NCBI GenBank assembly: GCA_942490985.1
Contig: CALNYW010000006.1
Location: 493,126 to 557,125 of the forward strand
DNA: 64,000 nucleotides
Source: Thiosocius sp942490985
Lineage (GTDB): Bacteria > Pseudomonadota > Gammaproteobacteria > Chromatiales > Chromatiaceae
Reading direction: 5' to 3'
The notes beneath the pieces were generated by a model. The model worked only from the letters and a program-made list of their open reading frames with translations, did no database searches and was not told the origin of the DNA. Below, piece by piece: positions 1 through 7,955 of the stretch; position 1 is the stretch's first letter, and every line of letters begins with the position of its first letter. The translations under genes and the position numbers were made by a program.

Positions 1-510
1 GACGATGCTCTCGAGAATCTCGCTGAGTTTTATCCGGGCCGGGTCCCAGCGCACGCGGGCGTGGTGGCTGGCATAGTCGAGCTCGACATCGAGGACCCCG
101 TCGAGGCCACGCAGCACCCGCTCGTTGAGCCAGAGACAGGCGGCGCAGCGAATGTTTTCCAACAGCAACGATGCCTCACGGCTTTCTGCCGAGTCACGGA
201 CGAATGATTTCTGGACGTCTGGATGGTCGTAGAACCCCAGCTTCCGAACGATTTCAGGCACCACATCTGCCGTGATTGCCTTTTCGCGGCGGTGTTCGTA
301 ATAGGCCTGGAGTCCCGCGTCGACAATGCTGCGAGCCACCGCGAGGCAGCCATGGCAGCAGAATTTACGATCCTTGCCGAGGATTTCGCTATGCGCGTCA
401 ATCTGGGGGTCCAGCGGCAGTCCGCAGTGGTAGCAGCCATCCTCATCCGCGGAAACGGACGCTTGTTCGGGTGCCTCGGCGGCGGCTTCGACAGCAGGTT
501 GCGCTTTCAA
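1..510 (-). CDS. ccoI: Copper-translocating P-type ATPase, CcoI/FixI type (5' part)
   Basis: This is the N-terminal 170 residues of a heavy-metal P-type ATPase that runs off the left window edge. Reading leftward from 510, a CYHCGLPL motif and a later FCCHGC motif form the Cys-rich N-terminal metal-binding region typical of cytochrome cbb3-associated copper ATPases. A heavy-metal-associated domain with a CAAC motif follows. The only start I can find is TTG at 510: an in-frame TAA lies two codons upstream and no ATG or GTG occurs in this part. Family knowledge: these pumps export Cu(I) for cbb3 oxidase assembly. The transmembrane and catalytic domains are outside the window, so the CcoI assignment rests on the N-terminus only. 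Confidence 0.82.
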   Translation of the reverse strand, partial: MKAQPAVEAAAEAPEQASVSADEDGCYHCGLPLDPQIDAHSEILGKDRKFCCHGCLAVARSIVDAGLQAYYEHRREKAITADVVPEIVRKLGFYDHPDVQKSFVRDSAESREASLLLENIRCAACLWLNERVLRGLDGVLDVELDYASHHARVRWDPARIKLSEILESIV

Positions 511-862
511 CTCTTAGCGATAACTCTTAAGGGGTCTGGCCGGTATTGTCGTTGCAGCGCCGCGCCCAACTGCACCTGGCCGGCGCGATCTTCGCGGATA
601 CTGGTGCAGCTTGCAGGCTGGGCAAAGCAACCCCAGGATAGCAGTCGCGTTGCGTCAACGTGCTCATGGCTTGTCGTTGACGCTTTTTGCCCGGCCGTAG
701 ATTGTGCGTGGCCGAGCCCCGACAAAACTGAAATAATCGACGGCCGGCGGTGGCGGCGCTTCGGCGCGGCTTCGAGATTCGCCCAACGCGGCGGCCATGT
801 CCAACCGGGTCTCATTGGTTTGGTGGGCGCCACAGCTCCTCACTCTTTTAAAGGTTCTTATA
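511..862. other. Intergenic region between divergent ccoI and DUF302 genes
   Basis: About 350 bases separate the TTG start of the copper ATPase from the DUF302 gene. Open frames here on both strands have no credible ribosome binding site or recognisable product. I see no tRNA, strong hairpin or confident promoter, although promoters for both divergent genes must lie here. Confidence 0.5.
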
Positions 863-1363
863 ATGTTAAAAAGCGTAATGGCACTCGGGATCGCGGTGTT
901 CTGGAGCGGTTTCATGATTTCGGCGACGGTGGCAGCGGACCAGGCCGCTTCGCCCGCGCCCGGTATCTTCCAAATGCTGATCGAACGACAGAGTCCCTTG
1001 GGGTTTGAAGAGACGCTCGAACGACTCGAGGTCAACGCCAAGGCCCAGGGATGGAAGGTGCCTTCCAAGTGGAAAGTAGATTTTCAACGCAATCTTAAAA
1101 ACGTGACCGGCACGGATATCGGCCCGAACCGGGTGCTGAAGATGTGTGAGCCGGAGGCCGCGGCCAAACTGCTGGTCAAAGACGAATACAAGCAGCTGAC
1201 GGCGATGATGCCCTGTACGATCGCCGTCTATGAGAAATCCGATGGCAAGACCTACATCTCGATGATGAATCTCGAGGCGATGGGGGCAATGTACGGTGGC
1301 GATGTGGCGGAGATGAGCGATGCCTTGGCGCCACAGATGGAGGCGATGTTGAAGCTCGACTGA
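863..1363 (+). CDS. Secreted DUF302 domain protein
   Basis: A 166-residue protein. The start was placed at ATG 863 because AAGG lies about 9 bases upstream and a signal peptide follows at once (basic MLK, hydrophobic stretch, AAD after VA). A further in-frame ATG at 797 would put a non-signal extension in front. The mature part has the DUF302 pattern: an EETLERLE helix, a V-P-SKW segment, a KMCEP motif and an MPCTIAVYE strand near the C-terminus. DUF302 proteins are small periplasmic or cytoplasmic alpha/beta proteins of unknown function, often found in sulfur oxidisers. A second one lies at 12488-12946. Confidence 0.8.
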   Translation: MLKSVMALGIAVFWSGFMISATVAADQAASPAPGIFQMLIERQSPLGFEETLERLEVNAKAQGWKVPSKWKVDFQRNLKNVTGTDIGPNRVLKMCEPEAAAKLLVKDEYKQLTAMMPCTIAVYEKSDGKTYISMMNLEAMGAMYGGDVAEMSDALAPQMEAMLKLD

Positions 1364-1481
1364 GCGGTGCCGGTTGTAGATGGTGCCCGGGGCTCGAGGT
1401 TGATCCAGAATCAGAGTCTGTTAGACTTCGGGCGCTGCGTAGAAGCTGTTTTGGTGCTCGTTACCAAGCCTCGACGCAGTA

Positions 1482-1499
1482 GCGGTCCGCGAGGACCGC
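1482..1499 (+). other. GNRA-capped hairpin in the rimP leader
   Basis: GCGGTCC pairs perfectly with GGACCGC over seven base pairs, and the loop is GCGA, a GNRA tetraloop. No T-run follows, so this looks like a structured leader RNA element rather than a terminator. It is the first of three hairpins upstream of rimP. Confidence 0.5.
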
Positions 1500-1505
1500 G
1501 TCCTG

Positions 1506-1527
1506 AAAGCCCCTTGAGGGGGTTTTT
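1506..1527 (+). terminator. Terminator-like hairpin in the rimP leader, first of two
   Basis: CCCC and GGGG(G) flank a TTGA loop, with A-rich 5' and T-rich 3' flanks and a run of five T at 1523-1527. The G-G mismatch at the base makes it imperfect. Its place upstream of rimP-nusA resembles the tandem NusA-responsive terminators of other gammaproteobacteria. Confidence 0.45.
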
Positions 1528-1573
1528 CATCCGATAGCCGTCGGCGGAACAGGCCGGCTGCGAAAGATTCAGG

Positions 1574-1596
1574 AATGGGCCATTGGCCCATTTTTT
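1574..1596 (+). terminator. Intrinsic terminator or attenuator upstream of rimP
   Basis: AATGGGCC at 1574-1581 pairs perfectly with GGCCCATT at 1585-1592 around an ATT loop, and a T-run follows. It lies about 60 bases before the rimP start and after no obvious upstream gene, so it probably acts as an attenuator of the rimP-nusA-infB operon. Confidence 0.65.
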
Positions 1597-1654
1597 GTTT
1601 TTGGAAGACAAGGATTTGGGGCCAGTTGAGCAAAACAATGCACGGGGCGGATAG

Positions 1655-2113
1655 GTGATCAAGGCGCCGCCGAACTTGCATTCGCTGGTCGAACGGGCGG
1701 TCGCCGCGCTCGGTTACGAACTGGTCGGCGTGGAGTTTTTGCCACGGCCGAAGGCCGGACACCTGCTGCGGGTGTACATCGACAGTGCCGAAGGGGTCGG
1801 GCTGGGGGACTGTGAGCGCGCCAGCCACCAGATCAGCGGGCTGCTCGATGTGGAGGATCCGATTAAATCGGATTACGCCCTCGAGGTGTCTTCGCCAGGG
1901 CTGGATCGGCCGCTGTTCGAGCTCGCGCACTTTGCGAAGTTCGTCGGTGAAGTGGCCCGGGTCAAGCTGCAGACGCCGTTGAACGGCCGCAGCAATTACA
2001 AAGGTGTCATTCGCGAAGTGTCGGATGACGAGGTGACAGTGGACGTAGATGGCGAGCCTGTGAGGCTGCCGTACGCACAGATAGCGTCGGCCCGGTTGGT
2101 GCCGTCGTTTTAG
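1655..2113 (+). CDS. rimP: Ribosome maturation factor RimP
   Basis: A 152-residue protein matching RimP throughout: N-terminal LVERAVAALGYELVGVEF, central LRVYIDS and SHQISGLLDVEDPI, the SSPGLDRPL signature, and a C-terminal SH3-like domain ending in IASARLVP. RimP assists maturation of the 30S subunit. The start is GTG at 1655, preceded by the G-rich GGGGCGG. It is the first gene of the rimP-nusA-infB-rbfA-truB operon; nusA starts 16 bases after its stop. Confidence 0.96.
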   Translation: MIKAPPNLHSLVERAVAALGYELVGVEFLPRPKAGHLLRVYIDSAEGVGLGDCERASHQISGLLDVEDPIKSDYALEVSSPGLDRPLFELAHFAKFVGEVARVKLQTPLNGRSNYKGVIREVSDDEVTVDVDGEPVRLPYAQIASARLVPSF

Positions 2114-2129
2114 GTGAGAGGTTGGGGCA

Positions 2130-3641
2130 TTGAACAAAGAAATCTTGCTCGTTGTGGATGCGGTGTCCAACGAAAAGGGCGTCGAGAAAGAGATCATCTT
2201 CGAGGCAATCGAAGCGGCACTCGCATCGGCGACGCGCAAAAAGAACGGTGGGGAGATCGAGGTTCGCGTCGCGATTGATCGCGAAACCGGCGATTACGAT
2301 ACCTTCCGCCGTTGGTTGGTGATGGATGACGCCGAGACCCAGGTCCTGGAAAATCCCATCGCCGAAATCACCCTGTCCGCCGCGCAAGCAGAAGACCCCG
2401 AGCTGCAGCCTGGCGATTATGTCGAAGATCAGATCGATTCAATCGATTTCGGGCGCATCGCCGCGCAGACCGCCAAGCAGGTCATCGTGCAGAAAGTGCG
2501 CGAAGCCGAGCGTGCCAAGGTGGTTGAGGCATTCCAAGACCGCGTCGGTGAGTTGGTGACCGGCATCGTGAAACGCGCCGATCGCGGCACGATCGTGCTG
2601 GACCTCGGCAACAACGCCGAGGCGCTGGTGCCCAAGATGGACGTCATCCCGAAGGAAGCCGTGCGCGCCGGTGACCGGCTGCGTGGCTACCTTTACGACG
2701 TGCGCGCCGAGCAGCGGGGGCCGCAGCTTTTTGTGTCGCGCACCTCGCCGGACCTGTTGATCGAATTGTTCAAGTTGGAAGTACCCGAGGTTGGTGAGGG
2801 ACTTATCGAAATTGTTGGTGCCGCGCGTGACCCGGGTCTGCGGGCCAAGATCGCGGTTGTCGCGCATGACCCGCGCATCGATCCGGTCGGTGCCTGTGTC
2901 GGTATGCGGGGTTCGCGTGTACAGGCGGTGTCGAACGAGCTCAGCGGCGAACGCGTCGACATCATCCTGTGGAATGACAACCCTGCGCAGTTCGTCATCA
3001 ACGCGATGTCCCCGGCGGATGTGACGTCGATCGTGGTCGATGAAGAGGCGCATAGCATGGACATCGCCGTCAAAGACGAGAATCTGTCGCAGGCCATTGG
3101 CCGCGGTGGACAAAACGTTCGCCTCGCCAGCCAGCTGACGGGCTGGGAGCTGAACGTGATGAGCGAAGAACAGGCCGCCGAGAAGAGCGAAGCGGAGGCG
3201 CAAGGCTTCATCGAACACTTCATGCAGCAGCTTGACGTTGATGAGGAGGTCGCGGCGATCCTGGTGCAGGAAGGCTTCACCAACATCGAAGAGATTGCTT
3301 ACGTCGATGACAGTGAGATGGCATCGATCGAAGAATTCGATCAAGAGATTATCGAAGAGCTGCGAAACCGCGCCAACGACGCACTTTTGACCCGCGCCAT
3401 CGCGAAAGAAGAGGTGCTTGGTGACACCGAGCCGGCTGAAGATCTGCTGAATATGGACGGCATGGATCGCAAACTTGCCTACCAACTAGCATCCCGCGGC
3501 GTCGTGACGATGGAAGACCTTGCCGAGCAGTCGACCGATGAGCTGATGGAGATCGACGGTATGGATGAGGAACGGGCCGGCCAACTAATCATGACGGCGC
3601 GCGCTCCCTGGTTTGCAGAGAGCGCCGAGAGTGCCGAGTAG
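2130..3641 (+). CDS. nusA: Transcription termination/antitermination factor NusA
   Basis: 503 residues, the full gammaproteobacterial length. The N-terminal RNA polymerase-binding domain begins MNKEILLVVDAVSNEKG. It is followed by an S1 domain (VTGIVKRADRGTIVLDLG), tandem KH domains (VGACVGMRGSRVQ; AIGRGGQNVRLASQL) and two acidic C-terminal repeats. The start is TTG at 2130, chosen by homology of the first residues with E. coli NusA. NusA modulates pausing, termination and antitermination and commonly autoregulates this operon, which fits the terminator-like hairpins in the leader. Confidence 0.97.
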   Translation: MNKEILLVVDAVSNEKGVEKEIIFEAIEAALASATRKKNGGEIEVRVAIDRETGDYDTFRRWLVMDDAETQVLENPIAEITLSAAQAEDPELQPGDYVEDQIDSIDFGRIAAQTAKQVIVQKVREAERAKVVEAFQDRVGELVTGIVKRADRGTIVLDLGNNAEALVPKMDVIPKEAVRAGDRLRGYLYDVRAEQRGPQLFVSRTSPDLLIELFKLEVPEVGEGLIEIVGAARDPGLRAKIAVVAHDPRIDPVGACVGMRGSRVQAVSNELSGERVDIILWNDNPAQFVINAMSPADVTSIVVDEEAHSMDIAVKDENLSQAIGRGGQNVRLASQLTGWELNVMSEEQAAEKSEAEAQGFIEHFMQQLDVDEEVAAILVQEGFTNIEEIAYVDDSEMASIEEFDQEIIEELRNRANDALLTRAIAKEEVLGDTEPAEDLLNMDGMDRKLAYQLASRGVVTMEDLAEQSTDELMEIDGMDEERAGQLIMTARAPWFAESAESAE

Positions 3642-3653
3642 AGGTAGCACAGA

Positions 3654-6221
3654 ATGAGTGAAGTGACGGTCAGCCAACTCGCCTCTGACGTTGGAACCTC
3701 TGTAGATCGGTTGCTCAAGCAGCTGAGCGACGCAGGTATCTCCAAGCAGAACGCGGAGGATGTAATTACCGAGCAGGAGAAAGTCGACCTGCTCAATCAT
3801 TTGCGCCGTAGCCACGGTAAGCAGGAGGCGGCCGGGGGTGGGGCAAAGCGCAAGGTCGCCCTGAAGCGCAAGACCACCACCGAGTTACATCAGCCGGCAT
3901 CCGGTCGAACCACGGCACGGACGCCCGCCGCGCGCGCGGGTAAAACCGTCGCGGTCGAGGTGCGGCGCAAGCGTGCGGTCGTCAAACCCAAAGCACCCGA
4001 CGAAGCCAATCAGGAAGCGCTGCTGCGTGAGGCTGAGGCGGCGAAACAGGCGCTTGCCGAACAGGCCCAGTTACGCGAGCAGGTCGAGCTGGAGGGTGAG
4101 GCCCGGCGCAAAGCGGAAGAAGCGCGCCGTGAGGCCGAAGAGCAGGCCAAGCAGTCCGCAGAACAGACGCGAATCGCTGCTGAAGAGGCCCTGCGTCAGC
4201 AGGCCGAAGAGCAGGCGCGCAAGGAAGCGGAGGAGTTGCGGCGCGCGCAGCAAGAGACTGAGCAGCGCAAAACCGCGGACAAGCCGGCCAAGAAAGGCAA
4301 GCGCGGCAAAGACGACTTCGAAAAACCTGAGCGGGGTGGCCGGCGCGAACTGCATGTGGCCAGCGACAAGCGCGGCCGGCGTAAAGGCCGCAAGTCCGCT
4401 CGAACGGCAACGGCCGCGAGCGGTGATTCGCAGCATGGCTTCCAACGCCCGACCGCGCCAGTGGTCAAAGAAATCGCGGTGCCGGATACGATCTCGGTCG
4501 GCGAGTTGGCGCAACGGATGACGATCAAGGCCGGTGAGGTCATCAAGCAACTGATGCGTATGAACATCATGGTGACGATCAACCAGGAACTCGATCAGGA
4601 CACGGCAATCCTGCTGGTCGAGGAGATGGGTCACAAGGCGTTCGCGCAGAAAGAAGAGGATGTCGTTGAAGAAATCCTGTCCGCCGCTGATGAAGAGCAG
4701 GAAGGCGATGTAAAGCCGCGGGCGCCGGTGGTGACCATTATGGGTCACGTCGACCACGGCAAGACTTCCCTGCTCGATCACATTCGTGCGACGCGCGTCG
4801 CCGCAGGCGAGGCCGGCGGTATCACCCAGCACATCGGCGCGTATCACGTCGAAACCGATCACGGGATGATTTCGTTCCTTGATACACCAGGCCACGCAGC
4901 GTTTTCCGCGATGCGCGCGCGGGGGGCCCAGGCGACCGATATCGTTATTCTGGTTGTCGCCGCGGATGACGGGGTCATGCCGCAGACCAAAGAGGCTATC
5001 CAGCACTCGCGGGCTGCCGGCGTGCCGATCGTTGTCGCGGTAAACAAGATCGACAAAGAAGACGCGAACCCCGAACGGGTCATGCAGGAGTTGGTGGCCG
5101 AAGAGGTTGTGCCGGAAGAATGGGGCGGTGACACGCAGTTCGTCCAGGTGTCTGCGAAAACCGGCCAGGGTATCGATCAGCTGCTCGAAGCGGTGTTGTT
5201 GCAGTCCGAGGTGCTGGAGATTACCGCGGTGCGCGAAGGTTTGGCACGCGGCATCATCGTCGAATCCAGTCTCGACAAGGGCCGTGGGCCGGTCGCAACG
5301 GTGTTGGTCCAGTCGGGCACGCTGAAACGCGGTGATTCGGTCGTGGCCGGCGCCGAGTTCGGACGGGTGCGGGCGATGTTCGACGAGAACGGTCGCTCGG
5401 TAAAAGAGGCAGGGCCGTCGATTCCGGTCCAGGTGCTCGGTCTCTCCGCTGCACCGTCGGCCGGCGACGATCTGGTTGCGCTGGCCGATGAGCGCAAGGC
5501 GCGTGAGGTCGCGGAGCTGCGCCGCGAGCGGCATCGTGACAGCCGTCTGGCGGAGCAGAAAGCTGCCAAGCTCGATCAGCTCTTCTCGCAGATGGCCGAG
5601 GGCGAGATCGCCTACGTCAATCTGATCGTCAAGGCGGACGTCCAAGGCTCGGTCGAGGCGTTGCGGGAATCGTTACTGAAGATCCAAACCGATGAGGCCA
5701 AAGTGCGGATCGTCGCGTCGGGGGTCGGTGGGATCACCGAGTCAGATGCCAACCTTGCGGTGACCTCGAATGCCATCGTCATTGGATTTAACGTCCGTGC
5801 CGATGCCACCGCGCGGCGCGTTATCGAAGAACACGGTCTCGATCTTCGCTACTACAGCATCATTTACGAAATCATCGACGATGTTAAAAAGGCGATCTCC
5901 GGACTGTTGTCGCCCGAGATTCGCGAAGAGATCATCGGCTTGGCCGAGGTGCGCGACGTATTCCGCTCATCAAAGCTTGGCGCCATCGCTGGCTGCATGG
6001 TGGTCGAGGGTAACGTGAAGCGACACAATCCGATCCGCGTACTGCGCGACAACGTGGTGATCTACGAAGGGGAGTTGGAATCGTTGCGTCGGTTCAAGGA
6101 CGACGTCAACGAGGTCAAGGCCGGCACCGAGTGCGGTATCGGGGTGAAGAACTACAACGACGTGAAGTCCGGCGATCAAATCGAAGTGTTCGAGCGCTTC
6201 GAGGTTGCGCGCGAGCTCTGA
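3654..6221 (+). CDS. infB: Translation initiation factor IF-2
   Basis: 855 residues. It has an N-terminal IF2 domain (VSQLASDVGTSVDRLLKQL), a long Lys/Glu/Ala-rich charged linker around residues 120-240, a second IF2_N segment, and the G domain with GHVDHGKT near residue 364, DTPGH and NKID. C-terminal domains II-IV follow. IF-2 is the GTPase that delivers initiator fMet-tRNA to the 30S subunit. The ATG at 3654 is 12 bases after nusA. The protein ends in the family-typical GDQIEVFERFEVAREL-like tail. Confidence 0.98.
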   Translation: MSEVTVSQLASDVGTSVDRLLKQLSDAGISKQNAEDVITEQEKVDLLNHLRRSHGKQEAAGGGAKRKVALKRKTTTELHQPASGRTTARTPAARAGKTVAVEVRRKRAVVKPKAPDEANQEALLREAEAAKQALAEQAQLREQVELEGEARRKAEEARREAEEQAKQSAEQTRIAAEEALRQQAEEQARKEAEELRRAQQETEQRKTADKPAKKGKRGKDDFEKPERGGRRELHVASDKRGRRKGRKSARTATAASGDSQHGFQRPTAPVVKEIAVPDTISVGELAQRMTIKAGEVIKQLMRMNIMVTINQELDQDTAILLVEEMGHKAFAQKEEDVVEEILSAADEEQEGDVKPRAPVVTIMGHVDHGKTSLLDHIRATRVAAGEAGGITQHIGAYHVETDHGMISFLDTPGHAAFSAMRARGAQATDIVILVVAADDGVMPQTKEAIQHSRAAGVPIVVAVNKIDKEDANPERVMQELVAEEVVPEEWGGDTQFVQVSAKTGQGIDQLLEAVLLQSEVLEITAVREGLARGIIVESSLDKGRGPVATVLVQSGTLKRGDSVVAGAEFGRVRAMFDENGRSVKEAGPSIPVQVLGLSAAPSAGDDLVALADERKAREVAELRRERHRDSRLAEQKAAKLDQLFSQMAEGEIAYVNLIVKADVQGSVEALRESLLKIQTDEAKVRIVASGVGGITESDANLAVTSNAIVIGFNVRADATARRVIEEHGLDLRYYSIIYEIIDDVKKAISGLLSPEIREEIIGLAEVRDVFRSSKLGAIAGCMVVEGNVKRHNPIRVLRDNVVIYEGELESLRRFKDDVNEVKAGTECGIGVKNYNDVKSGDQIEVFERFEVAREL

Positions 6222-6228
6222 GGCACGG

Positions 6229-6591
6229 ATGAACGAATTTGGCCGCGAAGAGCGGGTGGGCGCCGAGATTCGGCGCGAGTTGGCGATGCTTTTGCGTGAC
6301 GAGGCGCGTGACCCGCGCTTGACCAAAGTGACCGTGCAGGAAGTGCGCGTGGTGCGCGATCTATCGCACGCCAAAGTCTATTTCACCGTGATGGAGCCGG
6401 CAGAGTCAAAGGCGACCGAGAGCGCGCTGAACAAGGCGTCGGCTTTTCTGCGTCGGCGGCTCGCCGAGACGATGAATCTGCGCATCGTGCCGCGGTTGGC
6501 CTTCGTCTACGACAAGTCAATAGAAACAGGAAACCGACTCAGTTCCCTGATCGATCAAGCCGTTGCCAACGATACCAAACGCGGGGATTGA
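6229..6591 (+). CDS. rbfA: 30S ribosome-binding factor RbfA
   Basis: A 120-residue KH-fold protein: NEFGREERVGAEIRRELA, the DPRLTKVTV strand, VRDLSHAKVYFTV, and FLRRRLAETMNLRIVPRL. RbfA is needed for late 16S maturation and cold adaptation. The start was set at ATG 6229, with GAGG eight bases upstream. An in-frame upstream start at 6205 would overlap the end of infB. The gap from the infB stop is only seven bases, so translation is probably coupled. Confidence 0.96.
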   Translation: MNEFGREERVGAEIRRELAMLLRDEARDPRLTKVTVQEVRVVRDLSHAKVYFTVMEPAESKATESALNKASAFLRRRLAETMNLRIVPRLAFVYDKSIETGNRLSSLIDQAVANDTKRGD

Positions 6592-6594
6592 TTG

Positions 6595-7512
6595 ATGGGT
6601 CGACGCCGCCGTCGCCATGGACGGCCGATCAGCGGCATCCTGCTGCTCGATAAGCCCCTTGGTTTGAGTTCCAACCACGCCCTGCAGCGCGTCAAGAAAC
6701 TGTTCGATGCACGCAAGGCCGGGCATACCGGCAGCCTTGATCCGTTAGCCGACGGCATGTTGCCGATCTGTTTCGGGGACGCGACCAAAATGTCGGCATA
6801 CCTCCTCGATGCTGACAAGCACTATGTATTTCGGGTCAAGCTGGGCGAGACAACCGCGACCGGTGACACCGAGGGCGAGGTTGTCGAAACGCGTCCGACC
6901 GACGGCATTACACGGGCCGATATCGAGCGTGTCTTGCCAGAGTTCCGCGGCGTGATTGCGCAGCTGCCGCCGATGTATTCGGCGCTGAAGCATCACGGCA
7001 AGCGGCTCTATGAGTTGGCCAGAGAGGGCGTCGAGGTCGAGCGGGAGCCGCGGGAAGTCACCATCCAACATCTCGAACTGGTCTCGGTGGCATTGCCCGA
7101 ATTCGAGTTGAAAGTGCACTGTTCGAAAGGTACCTACGTGCGCACGCTGGCCGAGGATATCGGCAAGGCGTTGGGCTGTGGCGCCCACGTGACCGCGCTG
7201 CGGCGTACCGGGGTTGGCCCCTACACCGCTTACCCGATGGTGGCGATGGCCGAGGTCGAGGCGGCGGCCGAGACGGGTATCACGGCGCTGGATAAGCTTT
7301 TGCTGCCAATCGATACCGCGTTATTGGACTGGCCCGAGGTGCGGGTTGGTGCCGATGCCGCCTTCTACTTCCAGCAGGGACAACCGGTGTTGGTCCCGAA
7401 GGCGCCAACCGAAGGTTTGGTGCGCGTTTACCACGGCGATGATTTCATCGCCGTCGGTCAGATTCAGGACGATGGGCGAGTCGCGCCGAAGCGCCTGATG
7501 ACAGAAGGCTGA
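6595..7512 (+). CDS. truB: tRNA pseudouridine(55) synthase TruB
   Basis: 305 residues. The catalytic aspartate is in HTGSLDPLADG (Asp49), with GILLLDKPLGLSSN before it and the KCSKGTYVRTL-like motif (HCSKGTYVRTLAEDIG) in the middle. A C-terminal TruB/PUA-like region follows. It makes pseudouridine 55 in the T loop of tRNAs. ATG 6595 lies directly behind the rbfA stop; a TTG in the same frame at 6592 is the alternative start. A strong terminator follows at 7557. Confidence 0.96.
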   Translation: MGRRRRRHGRPISGILLLDKPLGLSSNHALQRVKKLFDARKAGHTGSLDPLADGMLPICFGDATKMSAYLLDADKHYVFRVKLGETTATGDTEGEVVETRPTDGITRADIERVLPEFRGVIAQLPPMYSALKHHGKRLYELAREGVEVEREPREVTIQHLELVSVALPEFELKVHCSKGTYVRTLAEDIGKALGCGAHVTALRRTGVGPYTAYPMVAMAEVEAAAETGITALDKLLLPIDTALLDWPEVRVGADAAFYFQQGQPVLVPKAPTEGLVRVYHGDDFIAVGQIQDDGRVAPKRLMTEG

Positions 7513-7556
7513 CAGCCCGAGCGATTTAAGCGAGAATACGCGACCTTGATTCGTAG

Positions 7557-7584
7557 ACAGGGCCCACCAAAGGCCCTGTTTTTT
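7557..7584 (+). terminator. Intrinsic terminator after truB
   Basis: ACAGGGCC at 7557-7564 pairs perfectly with GGCCCTGT at 7572-7579 around a seven-base loop, followed by TTTTT. It should end most transcripts of the rimP-truB unit, so rpsO-pnp likely has its own promoter or depends on readthrough. Confidence 0.88.
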
Positions 7585-7651
7585 AAACTGCCGGCGTCAC
7601 CTGAAGTCATTGTTGGGGTCGCCAAGAAGGCACAATGACAGGAGAAATGTC

Positions 7652-7921
7652 ATGACAATGAGCGCACAACAAAAGCAGGCGATTATCGACGAGTACGGTA
7701 AGGACGGCAAAGACACGGGTTCGACGGAGGTCCAGGTTGCGCTGTTGACCGCTCGCATCACCGACCTCACGCCACACTTCCAGTCGCACAAAAAAGATCA
7801 TCATTCCCGCCAGGGCCTGGTTCGCCTGGTCAACCAGCGCCGCAAGCTCCTCGACTACCTCAAGTCGAAGGATGTGGGACGCTATCGCGAACTTATCGCA
7901 CGCCTTGGATTGCGTCGCTAA
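7652..7921 (+). CDS. rpsO: 30S ribosomal protein S15
   Basis: Exactly 89 residues from ATG 7652, the same length as E. coli S15. It contains the signature stretch TGSTEVQVALLT, HKKDHHSRQGL and RRKLLDYLK, and ends RLGLRR. GGAG lies seven bases before the ATG; a second ATG at 7658 is possible. S15 binds the central domain of 16S rRNA early in assembly and usually represses its own translation. Confidence 0.97.
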   Translation: MTMSAQQKQAIIDEYGKDGKDTGSTEVQVALLTARITDLTPHFQSHKKDHHSRQGLVRLVNQRRKLLDYLKSKDVGRYRELIARLGLRR

Positions 7922-7955
7922 GCAACCACACACCAAAGGTTCGAGGATTTTCTAA

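Noticed and set aside
1364..1654. A tRNA gene before rimP, as in other gammaproteobacteria
   Set aside because: No cloverleaf with T-loop GTTCRA and acceptor pairing could be built; only isolated hairpins are present.
2439..3485. A 348-codon minus-strand frame opposite nusA
   Set aside because: Shadow of a conserved gene with S1 and KH domains; no family resemblance or start signal.
4071..5645. A 524-codon minus-strand frame opposite infB
   Set aside because: Antisense shadow of IF-2, which has intact GTPase motifs; the antisense product has no recognisable domain.
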